From the NCBI GenBank assembly GCA_008360975.2, contig CM039184.1:53348797-53412796 (forward strand): a stretch of DNA of 64,000 nucleotides. Direction: 5' to 3'. This DNA comes from Lichenostomus cassidix. Its lineage: Eukaryota > Chordata > Aves > Passeriformes > Meliphagidae. The notes beneath the pieces are model-generated. The model ran no database searches. It worked only from the letters and a program-made list of their open reading frames with translations, and was not told the DNA's origin. The translations under genes were made by a program, and so were the position numbers. Shown one piece after another: positions 26,354 to 41,300 of the stretch (the first letter of the stretch is position 1; each line of letters opens with the position of its first letter).

Positions 26354-29300
26354 CTGCAGAGACAGTAAGAAGTTTCTGTTAATGACTAAATAAGTAAAAA
26401 CACCAACAGCGTTTCAATTGTCAGCCAACAGCTTTGCAAATAGCCTTTATCTTTGAAATGGAGGTTTCAAGGGAATTAGCAATTTTTTTATTGCTCTACA
26501 GGCTGAGAAGTAAAGCAATCCAGGTCTATTACCTTCTGTTAAAATTTTTCCATCTTGTGCTATTAGACAGGTATGATTGTACCCTGACACACTTACAGCA
26601 GATAACAAGAAAATAATCTATTTGTTAAAAAGAGATAAATTTTTCTAACTCTTATGTTACCACTTCAATCAGCACATTTTCTTTAATAGCTTGCAGACTT
26701 TTTCAGAGATACTGCACTTACCACACAAGAAACTTTTCTAATGCCGTTTACAGAAACATACTGAGCTTTCATATTCTCCAGCACTCTCCACTGACTCTCC
26801 AAGAAGACAGTACGTGTGGGGATCTCACCACTTCGCTCATCCAGCCTGCACACAGCAAGGAAAAGAGCACAAAGCTGCTTCAGAAGAAACAACTGCAGTT
26901 GTAAGAAAAACCACCAGTTTCTTATGTCAAAATGTCATCATATGCAACAAGCAGATAAGCCTTTGAAACCATCAAAATGCTGCTACAGATACTCCAGAGC
27001 AGGAGATCCAACTGTAGAGACACAGCATGAGTTAAAAACATTACAGCAGGTGAGAAGGGAGTTGTGAAGTCTGCTCTTCTCACAAGAAACAGCTAGAGCA
27101 GGAAGATGAGGGTGGCTTTCCTTCAAACCTCTCCTCTGCACAAAGAGGAGCTTCTGAACAAAGTCCTGGATGCAATGCCTCCCCTTACACAGAAGTTTGG
27201 CCTCTATGACCTTTCAAAGATGCATCACTACCACACTCACAGGGACTGTATGAAGACACTCCCTGCCTATTACAGCAGCCAGGATTAATTTGAGCTTGCT
27301 CTTAATATTTTCTGTTCATTCTTGCATACACAGTATCTTTGTGGCATTAAAAAAAAATTACAGTTCAGTATGGCTCTTTATTTTGAAAAAAAAAAATGCA
27401 TCTTAAGCAAACCACCAGAAAAGAATGACAGAAAAGTAAAAACAACAACTAAAAGACTGGATTCACTGCTTGAACTACACTGGCCTTTGTGTGTGTGTGT
27501 TCACTTTTGCCAGATGCTCTCCTCTGCCTAAGCCAATGCCAAAAAGCAGCACCAGTTCTGATGTTTTAAGGCTAAGCTGACAATATTTGTAAGGGTGACT
27601 ACCAGGGAAAGATGAATAAATATCTGTGTATTCTTATTAGAAGGCAGAGGTATATGAGCAGATATGCTGAAAACATCCTAAATTGAAGTATTCTGACCAG
27701 CAAAGTTAGTATCTTCTAAAGAAAGGAAAGTTTCTGATTCTACAGGGTGTCTTCAGTTGATCCTTACATTTCATGACAGCCAAGCACACCAGTAGTATCA
27801 GTACCAAAAAAACCAAACCAAACCAAAACCAACCTCCCAAAAACCACAAAACAAACTCTTTAGGAAGCTTCCATCTCCCTATTCTACTCTCCTAGCACAA
27901 AAAGAGTCTTGCTTTTGAAATACTTACACACACACAAAGCAGGAGTAACTGTAAACAATTAGAATATTTGCTTAATTTGCTTTTCAGTTCTACATTTTCA
28001 GATTTGCACCAAGTTTGCCAATACCTTTCTGTAGAATCCCAGATGAATTTCCTATCTTGGTCTTCATCTGTATATACTGAAGATAAAGGCAGCTGAGCCA
28101 AGACTCTCTCCTTCCCCTCTTGTTGCACACTCTCTTTCAGAACTACAGTCACAGTTTCATCATCATAGAAGTGAGCATCCAAGCAACTGTAGCATCTATA
28201 GGAAAATAATTTAGAAAGTATCAAGTAATATAAGATAATGCTGAACTAAAATATTTTAAAGTTGCATGGCACTCATGTTAAAAACTATTCAGTACTTAAC
28301 AGTGAGTGTTATTGTAAATGATAAAAAGGGTCAGTTATGCAGCTATGACACTGAATGATAGCCATAACCTGGCACACTATTCTGAAGGGGAAAAAAAAGA
28401 AGCAACTCACAAAAAACTTACTAGCGATCTTCACATTTCAGATGAAATGTAAGAAACAGTAAACATAAACACCAAAGAAAATTTAGAAACACAGCTGATG
28501 ATACTGAGGGCAAATCACATCTGGCCTTTCTCCATGAAAAAGCCATGAAGGTCTTGGTCCACCATACATTCCACATGAAGGTATTAGTCTACCACATGCC
28601 TTGTAAGATGGCTACATTCAGGCATATCAAGTCTTATTTTACTTAGAGAACATCACAGAGATAAGCAATACCTGTTTCCAGCTAGCTTTGTTTCTTGCAC
28701 TTGTGTTAAAGCTCTAGTTTTCAACAGGAAAACTAAAATTTACTTGACCTCGAGATGAAATATAAAGTAAGACTCCCACAACCCTGCAACTTCATGCACT
28801 TGTGCCATTTCTTACAACCTGATTCACGCTGGTGAGTTAACTTCAAAGTTAATGCAAGAAAACACTAGGAAACATGATCTTCAATTCAGCAATCTGCAAT
28901 CTGGAAGAAAAATCAAATATACTGACCTGGAGTCTGAGCTCTCATTTATACTGCTGTTCAAGAAGTTTCCAAACTCTACTGCAAGAATCCCATTACTGAC
29001 AGACCTAGAACAACAGTGTTAATTATCTCAGTGACAAATACTTTTCCCTTCACAGAAAATTCAAAATCTTTAATGGCAACTGTGGCACAAGATGGTGTAA
29101 GCCTATCTAAGCTTAGCACAATAAAGGGCTACATGCCAAAATTATGTGATTGGTGGATGGGAACCTTTTAAATTCTTCTGCTCCTCAGAAAAATGTGACT
29201 AATAGAATCAAATGGAAAACTGCATCTGGCTTCTGGGATGCAGTTCTTAAACTGCTTTCCAAATTCCCACCCCATCACAGTTCACTGTGTCCTCAAATCA

Positions 29301-32300
29301 AATGACATAGATTATAAAAATCAGAGTTTTACAGAGAGGAGGAGTTTTTGTTGCTTTTTAAACCCAGCTCATTTCAGCCATCCCACTGACAGAATGCAGC
29401 TTGAACAGTCGTATCAGCACAAGCAGGCTGTGAAAAATCACACCGAGGACACAGAAACCCCTGAAGGTACACAAATCTACAGCCCAAAGAGATGCATTCT
29501 ATTTGATGCACCTGTGAGTGCAGTTACCATATTTCCCCAGAAGTATTCTAAAATACTTTTAAAACTTTCTAAAAGTATTAAATTATAGACTGCAAGATGT
29601 TAATCAAAGAATACTGTTCCCAGTGAGACAAAGCAACACTGGAAGCAGGATTCTCTGTAATTTTTCAGAAGTTTGCACAAACAAGTAATTCTGTCAGCAG
29701 CAGTCTAAGGGAGTCAAATTTTTTTCCTTATCCTAGAACCATCTTGGATCTTGAAATTAGATTTTCTTGAGTCTAATACAACACAAACTTCTGCTGCAGT
29801 TCCTGCTACAGTTTCCTGCAGCACTTCTTAACATACTCCTCATTTTCTCTGGTATCCACGAAAGACTGTATTCATGGTGCTCATTCCTTATTCTTACAAA
29901 CAGATTTAAGTTATAACTGTCTCTGTACAAACATGGCAAAGCTCACACTTTTTCCCTCTTTTTGCCTTACCTGGAAGTATCAGTATGTCTCCTCAAAATG
30001 TGTATTTTAGAAATAGAATTTTCTAACATGGTGAAAAGAACATAATGTAAATTAGATGTTTTGTCATTCCACCTGCAATACGGAGGAAGAAATGAAAATT
30101 TTTATCAAGTTTTAATAACTGATAAACTACATGGAACAAGGAATAGCAGCATACTTACAGAAATGGTAGTTTAAATAACTGAGGTGTGGAATCTTCACTG
30201 CAAAGGCAAGACAAAACAGTTTAGAAAAAAAGCTATCCATGCATGAGTTTTAGTTGCAAATTCTTTAGTTTCTTTTAGTAAAGAAATACCTTTGAGAAAT
30301 TTTGTAGAGAGAGATGCAGACTGTTTGATGCACTGACTTTCCAATTACATCCTAAAAAATATAATAAAAATACGCCATAAAATACAGGTAATTACTCATA
30401 ATTATACATGTTTTTAAGACAAAAAATGCTTATCAACCAACCAACAACCTCTGAGTGCATCTGAAAGAAAAATCCACCAATATTTATCCTGGAATAAACA
30501 TCTGTAGTGCAAACACTACTGTCCCTTCATATACTTGTTTCATGTTTCTTCATAATATTAGACTAACATACTGCCAGCTAACACAGTTATCTGGTACACA
30601 TCACACACACACAATTAACATTAAAACTAGATCCCAATAATGTGGGAACAGAATATGTTAAACAAAAGAATTCCCCATTATGCTCCCCTTAGCCAAAGGC
30701 TTGAGATATCACAGCAGTGGTGAAGTTGGACTATAGCCAAGTTGTAGGCACTCAAATACAAAGATTAAAGCTCCAGGCCTTGCTAAGCACAATTACTACC
30801 TTCAGTTGATCACTACCCCTAAAAGAAAGTTATAATTTATAAAAACTGAACTTACTGCTGGCTTTTGTAAACACTGATCAATGACCCCTTCCATTTGCCT
30901 TTTGACAAAATGCAGTGATTTCTCAGGGTAGTAGGGAAACAGAAGTGGGCTTTCTGTGAACAGATAAAGTTAATTTAAAAAATGCTTGTATCTCTGGTAA
31001 AACCTATTACACCATTATTAAGTAGCTCTAAAAATAAGTTTTCTAAGGACTATTTTCCAAACAAAAATGCTATCATTTCTACCCGTTTTATTGAATTAAA
31101 TAGGCAGAAAAAGGCAACTGGGGCAAATTTTATTACACAATAGCTTATGCTTTCAAGGTTTTACAGTCTATGGGTTGCTGAAGTTAAACAAGAATCATTT
31201 TCACCATCTGCTCATTATGGTCTCTTACTTCTTTTTCACCACTAAATAACAAAATAGTCTTGGACTCCAGTGAAAGAGAACAAGTTAGGACACTTGCCTC
31301 AGGTACAATCTAAGCATAAATATTACTTTGTTGAACTGGAATTCAGATATCCTAAAACAGACATCTTCTAGGATTCCTTCCAAGCCCACACTTCTGAGAC
31401 TGGTACAGAAAAGATGGGGAACTCCCAATACCCAGAAAATGGTAATTGACTGGGTAAGCAGCTACACAAACCCCGTGCAAAATAACAAGGCCCATTTATT
31501 TTATTCTACTGAGATGAAGACCAATGAGTAACACTACAGAAGTAACTCATAAGCATGAAAAAAGGTAACTCTCCTACATTTGTTACATTCCACATATATC
31601 TTGCATTCACTTCTTTTTTTTTATGAAAACACATTACCTTTAAGATGAGTACTATCTTTAAGAAAGTTAAACCACTGGTTTCCCTCTGTATTAGGTGGTG
31701 ATACAAGGTCATCATCTTCATCTTTCAAGTACTAGAAAAGAAACATATGTTTTTAAGACTGCAATTTAAGAACAGGGAACATTAGAATTCACCTTCACTA
31801 TTGCCCCAGTGAGTATATTAAACATTTGTTCTTAAATTAACATGCCATAGTCTTAAAACTATATATTCCACTCCATCTAGAAACAGTAAGAAAAATCAAC
31901 TATTGTTTAAGATCACATGGTGATATTTCCCTAAGAAACTGATTTTTAAATCAAGTCTGAGCACAAATGTTTTGAAATCCAGTGATTAATGCCATAAAGA
32001 CAACAAACATATCAGTTCTACTGCAGCTGGCTTTTACAGTTTTACTATTGCTGAAAAATGTTTTTGTCTTTTCCTAAAATTACAGCATGTGTAAGGTGAA
32101 ACTATAAGGCACAGTTTTAAACCCCCACTTTCGTACTAATAAGGGGAAACAATTAAAATACTCTCTTTTACCATTACTGGTATGTGCAACACAGCAAAAG
32201 AGCCAAGGAAGTAAAGTGGACACAGCTTTAAAAGCTTATGTATCTAAGGATTTTTTCCTTTATTCTCTTTGCATTTATTCCTTAGTTCTTTACCTGGCCA

Positions 32301-35300
32301 ACTCTCTCCACATTGAAGTATTTTCCTTTACGATTGTAAAGTTCTGGTGCCTAAAAAAATAATGCAGACAAACCCATTATTTAAACACAAAGTTAATAAG
32401 AAGTCATGAACAAAAAGATGATCAAATTATTTTATTCTACGGTTTTTCAGATTCAGTTGTTGTCAGCAAGAATACAGTCAGATTCCATACTTGGAAAACC
32501 AGTATCACTTACCTCATTGAAGTGCTCAGTAAGAAAATCAGCAACAAAAGTGATATCTTTTTGAGTCATCTAAAAGGAAAAAAATTGTGAGAAAAGCAGA
32601 GGGCAAGAAATACATTTCAGTGAGTACAGAACACATTCTATAGGCTGCACAAGCACAGCTCTCTCAGCCTGTGCTCACAGGGCAAATGTTCCAGCCTCCA
32701 ACCTGCTTGGGAGCCCTCTGCTGAACTCATCCCAGATCATTCTGTTTGTCTTGGATAGGAGGGTCCCAAACTGGAGATGCAATCTGACAAGTGCTAAATA
32801 AGGACAGTAACTACTTCCCTTGACCTCCTGGCCATGCTCTCGTTACCGCAGCCCTGGTCACCCCTGCCCACCTTCGCCAGGGCACACTGCTGGCTCACGC
32901 CCAGCCCACATCCACTGATTCCCACATCATCTCAGCAGAGCTGGCATCTTCCCAGGCAGCTGGGCTCCAGCTGTGCAGTCACAGGGGGTTACACAACCCC
33001 CCCCAGGACAGAACCTTTTTGTCCTTGATGAACTGCAGGAGGTCCCTACCTGTCCATTCCTCCAGCCTATCTATTTCTGGAAGGAACCTTTACCCTCAGG
33101 TGAGGGCAGTGTGATGGTGGCTGCAAATCTGATGCAGGTATTATGAACTTACATTTTCCCTCTCCTCTAATGGGGAATGGTAAAGATGCTAAAATCTCGT
33201 TCTGGTTAACTTTGTCACTTAGGGCATATCAAGAGCTGCTGTACAGAGGCCTTTCATACACAGTGTACTAAATACACTAGTGTTAACAAAGAAAACAGAA
33301 AAAGTAATTCATGCATGACAGCATACTAGTGTGAATGTGCAGACATCAACTTTCTCAAACAGATGACACAAACACTATCCTTTAAGTTTTGGAACAAAAA
33401 GCAGCCTTTAATTCTGCTTTCAAGATGAGCAGAATTCAGAGAGAATCACCATTTATCAGAAAATGTTACTATTACCTTGTTCAGCTCTGGAAGCACATGA
33501 TCTTCTGACATCCTCAACATGGCTGAGGGAAAAATCATATTCTTATTGCATTAATACTGTTTTCCTAATATTCTTAATTTTTCATGTCTATGTAATAATA
33601 CACTGCTGTTAAAATAGAAAAGATTAATTCATCACAGGAAAAAAAGTCTGGAATTAAGAATTTCAAATTGAGACTGAAATTAAGCCTCACTAGTCCCACT
33701 AACTTACATTACACATCTTCAAGAATTTTTATCTTTAATCTTTTTCAACTGCATTCTACCCTGTATGACACTGAGATACAACTATTATAAAAAGGACTCA
33801 TAAGAATTTGTTCATGTACACACTAAGAGTAGTAAAATGGATACATGTAAAATACATGAAAACTATCATGTCCAGAATAATGTGTTTTAAGAGAATTGCA
33901 CAGGACTAATTTTAAATCAGCAAGGCTTGGATACAGTTCTCTGTTTAGTTTGAAACCAAACAAATGCAGTGAATGTAACATTATGACAAAGAACTCTGAT
34001 AGTTCTGCTTTCTGCAATTTTTTAAACTAGAAGTATTAAATTCCTGCTAGTTAGTGCTAACTATCTTACAGACACCGTGGTGCTTTTATAGTATCTGGTA
34101 AGACCACCTATGTTTTGTAAAGTAGTTCTAAAAATATCAATTAGAAGTTATAAACTTATTCATGACCACTTTATAAAAACAAGCAGGTTAAAAGACAGTG
34201 TTCTGCATTTCCTTCTAACATTTTCTCTGCAGCTACCCAGATACAACTGAAGGTGGCTACTAAGTGCATCTGGACATTCAGAGACTGCTTACATCTGTGC
34301 AGAACCTTACGAGTAACTAGGCTGTCACAGGAGAAAACAGCAAGTAATAGTAAAAGAGAATTAGGCTATACTTCAAATTTTATGTGAAGTAAATAAAGTC
34401 CTGTCTTTTTCTCCAAATGAAGACCAGCAAATTGCTCATGAAGGAAAATAAAACAGTTTGGAGCAGCATTACAGGTTATGTATATATAATACCTATTCTA
34501 TACATACTAAGTTTAATTGAAAACTATAAAATCTGTAATCTGTGTTTAGTATTACAATTAATCTTTCTTTATCAAATATATCTCTTTACATGTCCAGAAA
34601 TTTTCTATGATAGAAAAAAGTAGATGATTATAACTAAGATTTACCTAATTACTTGCCCACATTTTAATGCTTACAATACAAAACAGATATTGAATGATTA
34701 CTATGTCATCAATCTTACCAACATAGAGCCATCGAAAAAATGCCTTGAAGTTTTTCATACTACTGTCAATAACTCTAAACAAGAAACAAGAAAAGAAATT
34801 ACAAAATCTGAATGTCAGAAGTTGCTCCAGGCTTAAGTCCCATCTTTACCACAGAAATGCCTGCAAGCAATACCAGGTTTTTTTCAAAATACCCAATGCA
34901 ACATTCCAAGTAAGACTGTTTTTGTGGTATGAGTCTGAGATGCAGTGGGACAAGATGAAAGCCCACCCCCAGCAGAGGAATCTTGCTCTCCCAACCTCCT
35001 CTATTCCCACCCACATCCATCTCCTTCAACACAAGACTCGATAGGAATGTTGTTTAAACTCTCCAGACTTTATACTTACTGAAGCAGCTCATTTGCCTTC
35101 AGGATGAAAGAACCAACAGCAGTAATAGCCTCTGTAAAAAAAAAGCTAACCATTATTATTAAGCTTTCAAAAGTAAAATCAGAGCAGGCAGATAGCACAC
35201 ACACTACTGTACCTTCAATTCCAGATGCATCTAATCCCAGAGACTCATATTTTTGTTTCCATAAGGCCATTCCTTTCAATTCACTCAAGTGGTACAACAG

Positions 35301-38300
35301 TGCCTCAGAGCCACTAGGAAGGCAGAGGAAAGAAGTATAATTTTTTATTCGCCCTCTGGAAATTCAGTGCTCTGCTGCATTCTACATTTTTATAATTTAA
35401 TGCCCAAAGTGCAAAGCTTTATAAGGTGGTCTGACATATATGAGAGGTAACGTATCACTTCAGAGAAAAGCAAATATTATGCCCATGATTTTAACCACCA
35501 CATAAAGTTAATGTGAATATTTTGCATAGATCCTATAAAACACACCAGGCAGCAATTTACAGGTGATGTACCATGGAGATTGTTCAATAAACTTCAGTAG
35601 TCCTCTACAATGCAAAAGTAAAATATGTTTTGCCATGATCACAGTCTCCATACCAGCACATTTACATGAAAAGCACCACCAATACAGAATATTGTTTTTT
35701 AATGAAGTGTATAATATGCCATTTAATCTATAATTCATTGGAAATTCTGTGACTTACCTTTGCAAATGACTTATAACCAATTTTTGTATACTGGAATAGG
35801 AAGACTCTATGGACTGACCAAGTTTTTTTAAACCCTGTTAACAAAGAAATAGGATCATACAATAATGTTCTGTTAACATAAAAATGATTAAAAGATATTG
35901 AAATAGATTAGTTTAGTATGTTTAAAAAAATATTAACATACCTTTACTGTCAGTTGGTTCATTAGCAATGCCTGAAGTTCCAGACTGAAGAAGGTGGAAG
36001 AGAACCAAATATGCATTAAATTTTGTGTTTCAATATCAAGTGCAAATGCATACTCAGATAAAACAACAGTAACTACCTTGCTTTGCCCCATAACAACAGC
36101 TGCATAAACTCATCCTGAACAGAAGTGGTTGTATTCTTTTCCTGTCAGTCAAAATGATTGAAATAGATTGGTGAAGAGATTAAATCCAGGCTACCAAATT
36201 ATCTCACAAACACTTCAATTTAAGTACTCAGAGAACCCACCCATACCAGTGAATGTTGAAATCAGACTACTGATCACTGAAAACTTTCTGATCACTGAAA
36301 TTTTTTTAGTATTTCAAGTTATTTTCAATTGCATTACCCAATAAAAATTCTAAGCAGTTTACCATCACCAAGTATCTATTTAAAAAAAATAAATAAGTTA
36401 CATGATTCATTAACTTCTGGCCATGGTCAATGAACACAAAATTTAAGCAAATCCAAGAGCATCTTAAACATGGATATTGTATGTGCTCTATTGAACTAGG
36501 CTATAAATGTTTTTCCTCAACATTTATCAGTTATCAGTTAATCAATTACTTAAGCACAAAGAGCACAACTTTAAATAGAAAGCAACTGATGAACAGCAGG
36601 GCAAGATGAAAGTTATGCTTTTTTAAAAATTCAGAATAAAGTATCACAATAAAATCATGACTTATTGTACTTAGCTACCTTCAGCATCAGAGTACTTGAC
36701 ACACAACAGTTTCCAGGCTGTCTCTGAACTTAGAAACTGTTATGTGGAGGCATCATACTTAAACATTAAGATATGCAGTACACTAACAAGAACAAGAGAA
36801 CTACTGCAAAAAGTGTTTTTCCAAAGGATGGTTAATCATTCAGTACCTGTACAAACTTTGTTAGTCGTGAGTCCATCTGCATCAGTATTTCTTCCCATGC
36901 TTCACACATGCATGTCAATGACAGCTTTATATACTGTAATACAGAAACTGGCATTAGTATTATTTCCTTTCTCCCCTTCACCAACACATTCAAAAATCGG
37001 ATGTTACAATACAAAGGGAAGATATACTGTAGATCTTACACAAAATTTATTATCAAATTCCAAGTTGGAGCTCTACATTTACTTAAAACCAACTCAAGCT
37101 TCCTACTTTAATACATTTAATACACTTGCATTAGAATGTTAAAGCCTGCAAGAACCATGAGACTACAAGGATGGTGTAACACAACTGTACCTGTAACAGA
37201 GTTGAAATGTGAGTAAATTTCCGGGCCATTCGAGTTACCTCAGGTAGGTAACTTGATAATAGACTAGTGTCCAACTATAACAAATAAAACAAGAAGGAGT
37301 TAACAGATGATTTGTCTTTTAACAAATTAAAAGACAGATTGGAAAGACCCACAGAAAATCTCTCAGTTCTCATTTCCTTGAACTTGATTTTGAGAGGAAA
37401 ATACATTTAATTCAAAGAAGCAATGAATATTTTTAATACATCTATAAAAACTTCTGATAAGGTTCCATATTTTCTAATGGTAATAGTTTTAAGGGTGTCT
37501 GTTCTGAATAGATAGAATAATCAAAAGCATTGCTGTTATGCCTTTGTGTGCAGAATGAAGAAAATCTGCATAACTGTAACTGTAATTGAATAAATTAATT
37601 AGTTATTTAGAAAGTAGTATTTTAAAAGAATGCCTCAGATCACCATGTTCAGTCTCATCAGCGAAACTGCATGTTAACATCATAAATTCAAAAGCTAAAC
37701 TGGGGTGAATTTCAGCAAGGCTGGAACTGATCATTTGTGTTTTTTCTGTAAATAATGGAAAAGCAATAAAGCTACCAGAATGCAATTTAAAAAGCAGTTT
37801 TACTTTTAAAAAATATTTTAAAATTAGTTTACTTGCCTGAAAATACGTTATTTCTGCTTCGCTGTCTGAAGTGCTTTGTATCTTTGTAATAACTGACAGC
37901 GATTTCAAATCACTAGACAAACACAGTCCATGACATGAACCTGCCACCTGAAGGATTCCAGTTTACAAGTTAATAAAACATTTCATTTCCTCTAGGATGT
38001 ATTTACTGCTCTAACACATTGACATACAAAGATGACCATGTTCAACGACACGTGAAAACAAAGTTTAATTTTCAGCTACAGTTCAGGAATAAACCTGATT
38101 TTTTTATTCTGTATTAATATTAAACTTTGAAACAAGATGCTAAATTCCAAGTTATAATGTCTTTCCATCAATAAACAACAACCCAACCAATTAGTTTCTT
38201 TAACATTCAGTACCCCACTTTCACTTGTGTAAGTATATGTATATTTTCACTCAATTCAGCTGTAGTTTAGTATATTACAAAGAAAAAATGTGGAAAGGAA

Positions 38301-41300
38301 CCAAACGTACCCCGGTTACTGTAGCAATCTTGAACATTCCATAAGCATAAATCTCAATGAATCCTGAGTTGCCACCAAGGACAAGAGCATTAAGTCTGTA
38401 TAAACAGAAGAATGTGTTGATAAGCATACTGAAGGAAAATTGAACACATACAGATAGAGTTCTTGATACTTAAATTCCATCCTTTTAAAAATCTTCCTCT
38501 AAAGAATCACTGCACTAAAGGAAACACTGTCACAGTCACTCAGTGGCACTCCTCAGCAAAACCTCAAAAGCAATAAACATTTAAAATGAATGCAGCAGCA
38601 ATAACAGCCACAAAAGTATCAACAGCATCAGAAACAGAAACCCAGTTCAAAGAATAGAGTCTGAGACAGACAGGTCTGTGTTTTGCTCACTTATTAACAC
38701 CAACGTGCTACACTGGCTTGGGAAAAAGCCTACAAATATAAGAAAATTAACTGCAACTTCTGCCTGTTACATACCTAAATAAATACATACTGAAGCAGAA
38801 TGTTTCTGTTTACACCAACACAGAACTTAGAATAACAGTATCTTAAAAACTTTTGGTTTCAGTGGATGAAGGGAGCAGAGAATTCACAAAGCTCCTATAC
38901 CACAGATAGCTCTCTCTCTCTCTCTCTCTCAAGCAAGGAAATCCTACTGTAAGAAGAGCTTCCAAGTTTTAAAAAGGAGTTACTGGTGATAGACAGAGAT
39001 GCAAATTTGAATTAAGAATAATGATTCTCAGTGGTGAGACCGTAAGAACAGTGAAATGGAAAAAAAAAGGCACAGACATTAAGTGCCCTCCTCAAAAAAG
39101 CAGCACAAAGCACTGCACAAAGCCAGTCTCAGTCTGCTAAACTACATTTCCACCAGCTGCTCCTCATGTGTTTCCTAATAACAGCTATTGATTTTAAAGT
39201 AACACTAATACAGCTAGTTTCAGAGCTATTTTAAGCTTAGATTTGTCACACTCCTACAAACCCCCAGGAATTCTCTGTATAAAGCAAGCATTCAAAAATG
39301 TCTCTAAGCCCATCTTAAGTAACATATAAATCAGTCTTCAAATGCACCCCAAGAAATTTTTTAAGAAAAACAAGATATGATATCAACAGCAGTTGCTGCT
39401 AAAGTGTCTTATAATCCCTCTAAACTGAGGGTAAAAGCTGCAAACTGATGGAAACTTTTTAAGAATATATTCTTTGAACTTTACCTTTGTACATTAAAAA
39501 AAAGACATTCCATGTAATTTCTCCGAGACAAAAAAAAATTATGAATAGCTTAAACTTTTCCATATTTTATACCTTTAAAAAAGCAACCAAACAAAAAGCC
39601 TCAACCAACAACAACCCACAGACAGAATTTACCTGACATCACCCAGAAGCTTCATAATCTCATCTGACTTTTCTTCACTGAAATTACAAAATATGTGATT
39701 AGGGCTTATGTAGCTTGTCTCAATACCAGAAAACAAAATAAAACTAAAAAATACAGAGTATAAAATGACAATTTCTTACCTGAAAATTTTTGCAGTGGTA
39801 CTGTAACTGAAAACAAAATAATTACTCTCAGTAGCAATGATCAGACATCTGTAGAGCATTTAAGATGAATAACCGAAAAAATAACAAATAACACACGGTA
39901 TCTTCTCAAGCTTCCTAGTGTAACACTTACTTTTTTGGTAGTGCTGGTAATTTAGGCAAAAGGAGGTTTGATTCATCCTCAGCATTGTAAAAGGAAGTGA
40001 GAACACTGAAAAAACAAAATACTGTCTTTATTACCCAAGCTGTAAAAATAAAAAGGGACTTCCTTTTTAACTCCAGTGTTAGAGCATATATTCAATACAT
40101 TATGTATATTGAAGTTACAAATATCAGAGGGTAATTCTTTATGGGACCTTTAATAATGTACCAAGTGATCAAGTTAATAAAAGAACTGAAAATCTTTTTT
40201 TATTTCTAGTGAATAAAGTTTGTCTCTGCTGGCTCAGAGGCTTCACACCAAATCCTTCATTACCTGTAATGTAGTTACAGTCAGAGATTTTCTGTTTAAA
40301 CTCTCTCCAAACCTGCAGTACAACCTGCCCACAACTCAAAACAGCTAAAGACACACTGCAGTGAGAGGAAGATGAAAGCACATCACTTAGTATCACACCT
40401 GAGATATGTCAGAAGGATGAGATTCCCCATCAGATGCTAAGCCTATCCCCACAGGAGAAAAATGTTACAGTGATTTAAAACAGTTATTTTCTTGCTATTT
40501 TAAGACTGATGCTTCCTGAAGGTGAGGAGGGAACTCCTCAAGTCAAGAGCTTACACCACCTGCCTCTTCTAAATAAACGTTTTATTTAACGAACATTCTA
40601 GTGCTGCCATAAGGTGCATATCAGAGGTTTCTGTAACTCAGCAGAAACAGGGACCATGATGTCCTCCAGCTCACAAGTGCTGCTGAAAACTGTTTTATCA
40701 CAGAGTTCATGGTTACTAGGGATAATCTGACTTCCTGACCAGAATTGCCATGGGGACTGGATGTAACACCAAAGACAAAACATGAAAGACGTAAATACCA
40801 AAATTAAGATCTTGAAAACACAGGTGAAGAAAGATTTAAATATAATACTTATTCTAACAAAGTAGATGAACATAACATTATTATTATTAGTTTAATAAAT
40901 TGATTGATATTGAAGCAAACCAGATCAGAAGACAGGCTGTACAAGCTAACACCAGATTAAGCAGCTCTTAAGAGGCAGGTGCTCAAGATCATACTGACAT
41001 TTAATGTATAACCTAAAGAACAAAATTAAGATATCAGCATCAAAAATAAACACATGAAAAGTGCCTATTCTAAAAAAAAAAAAAAGGAAAAATTTAACCA
41101 AGTGTTGAAGAAAAGCCACAGCAATGGAATATTGTATTATTTTATGGGACTGCTTGGAACATATCAAGTATAAATTATCAGTAAGATGGCATTACATAGC
41201 CCACGATTTACTTCTTTTTCAGACTCACCTGCTTTCCTCAGTTACTTCCATCCAATGCATGTATGTAATAGATAAATCCACAGAGAAGGAGTGCAAGCTT

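Noticed and set aside
32834..33028. Pro/Ser-rich plus-strand frame in ANAPC4 intron 17
   Set aside because: Falls inside an antisense CR1 fragment.
36696..37142. 148-codon plus-strand frame
   Set aside because: Antisense to ANAPC4 exon 10 and its introns, with no recognisable motif. The minus strand carries the conserved LSLTCMCEAWEEIL sequence.
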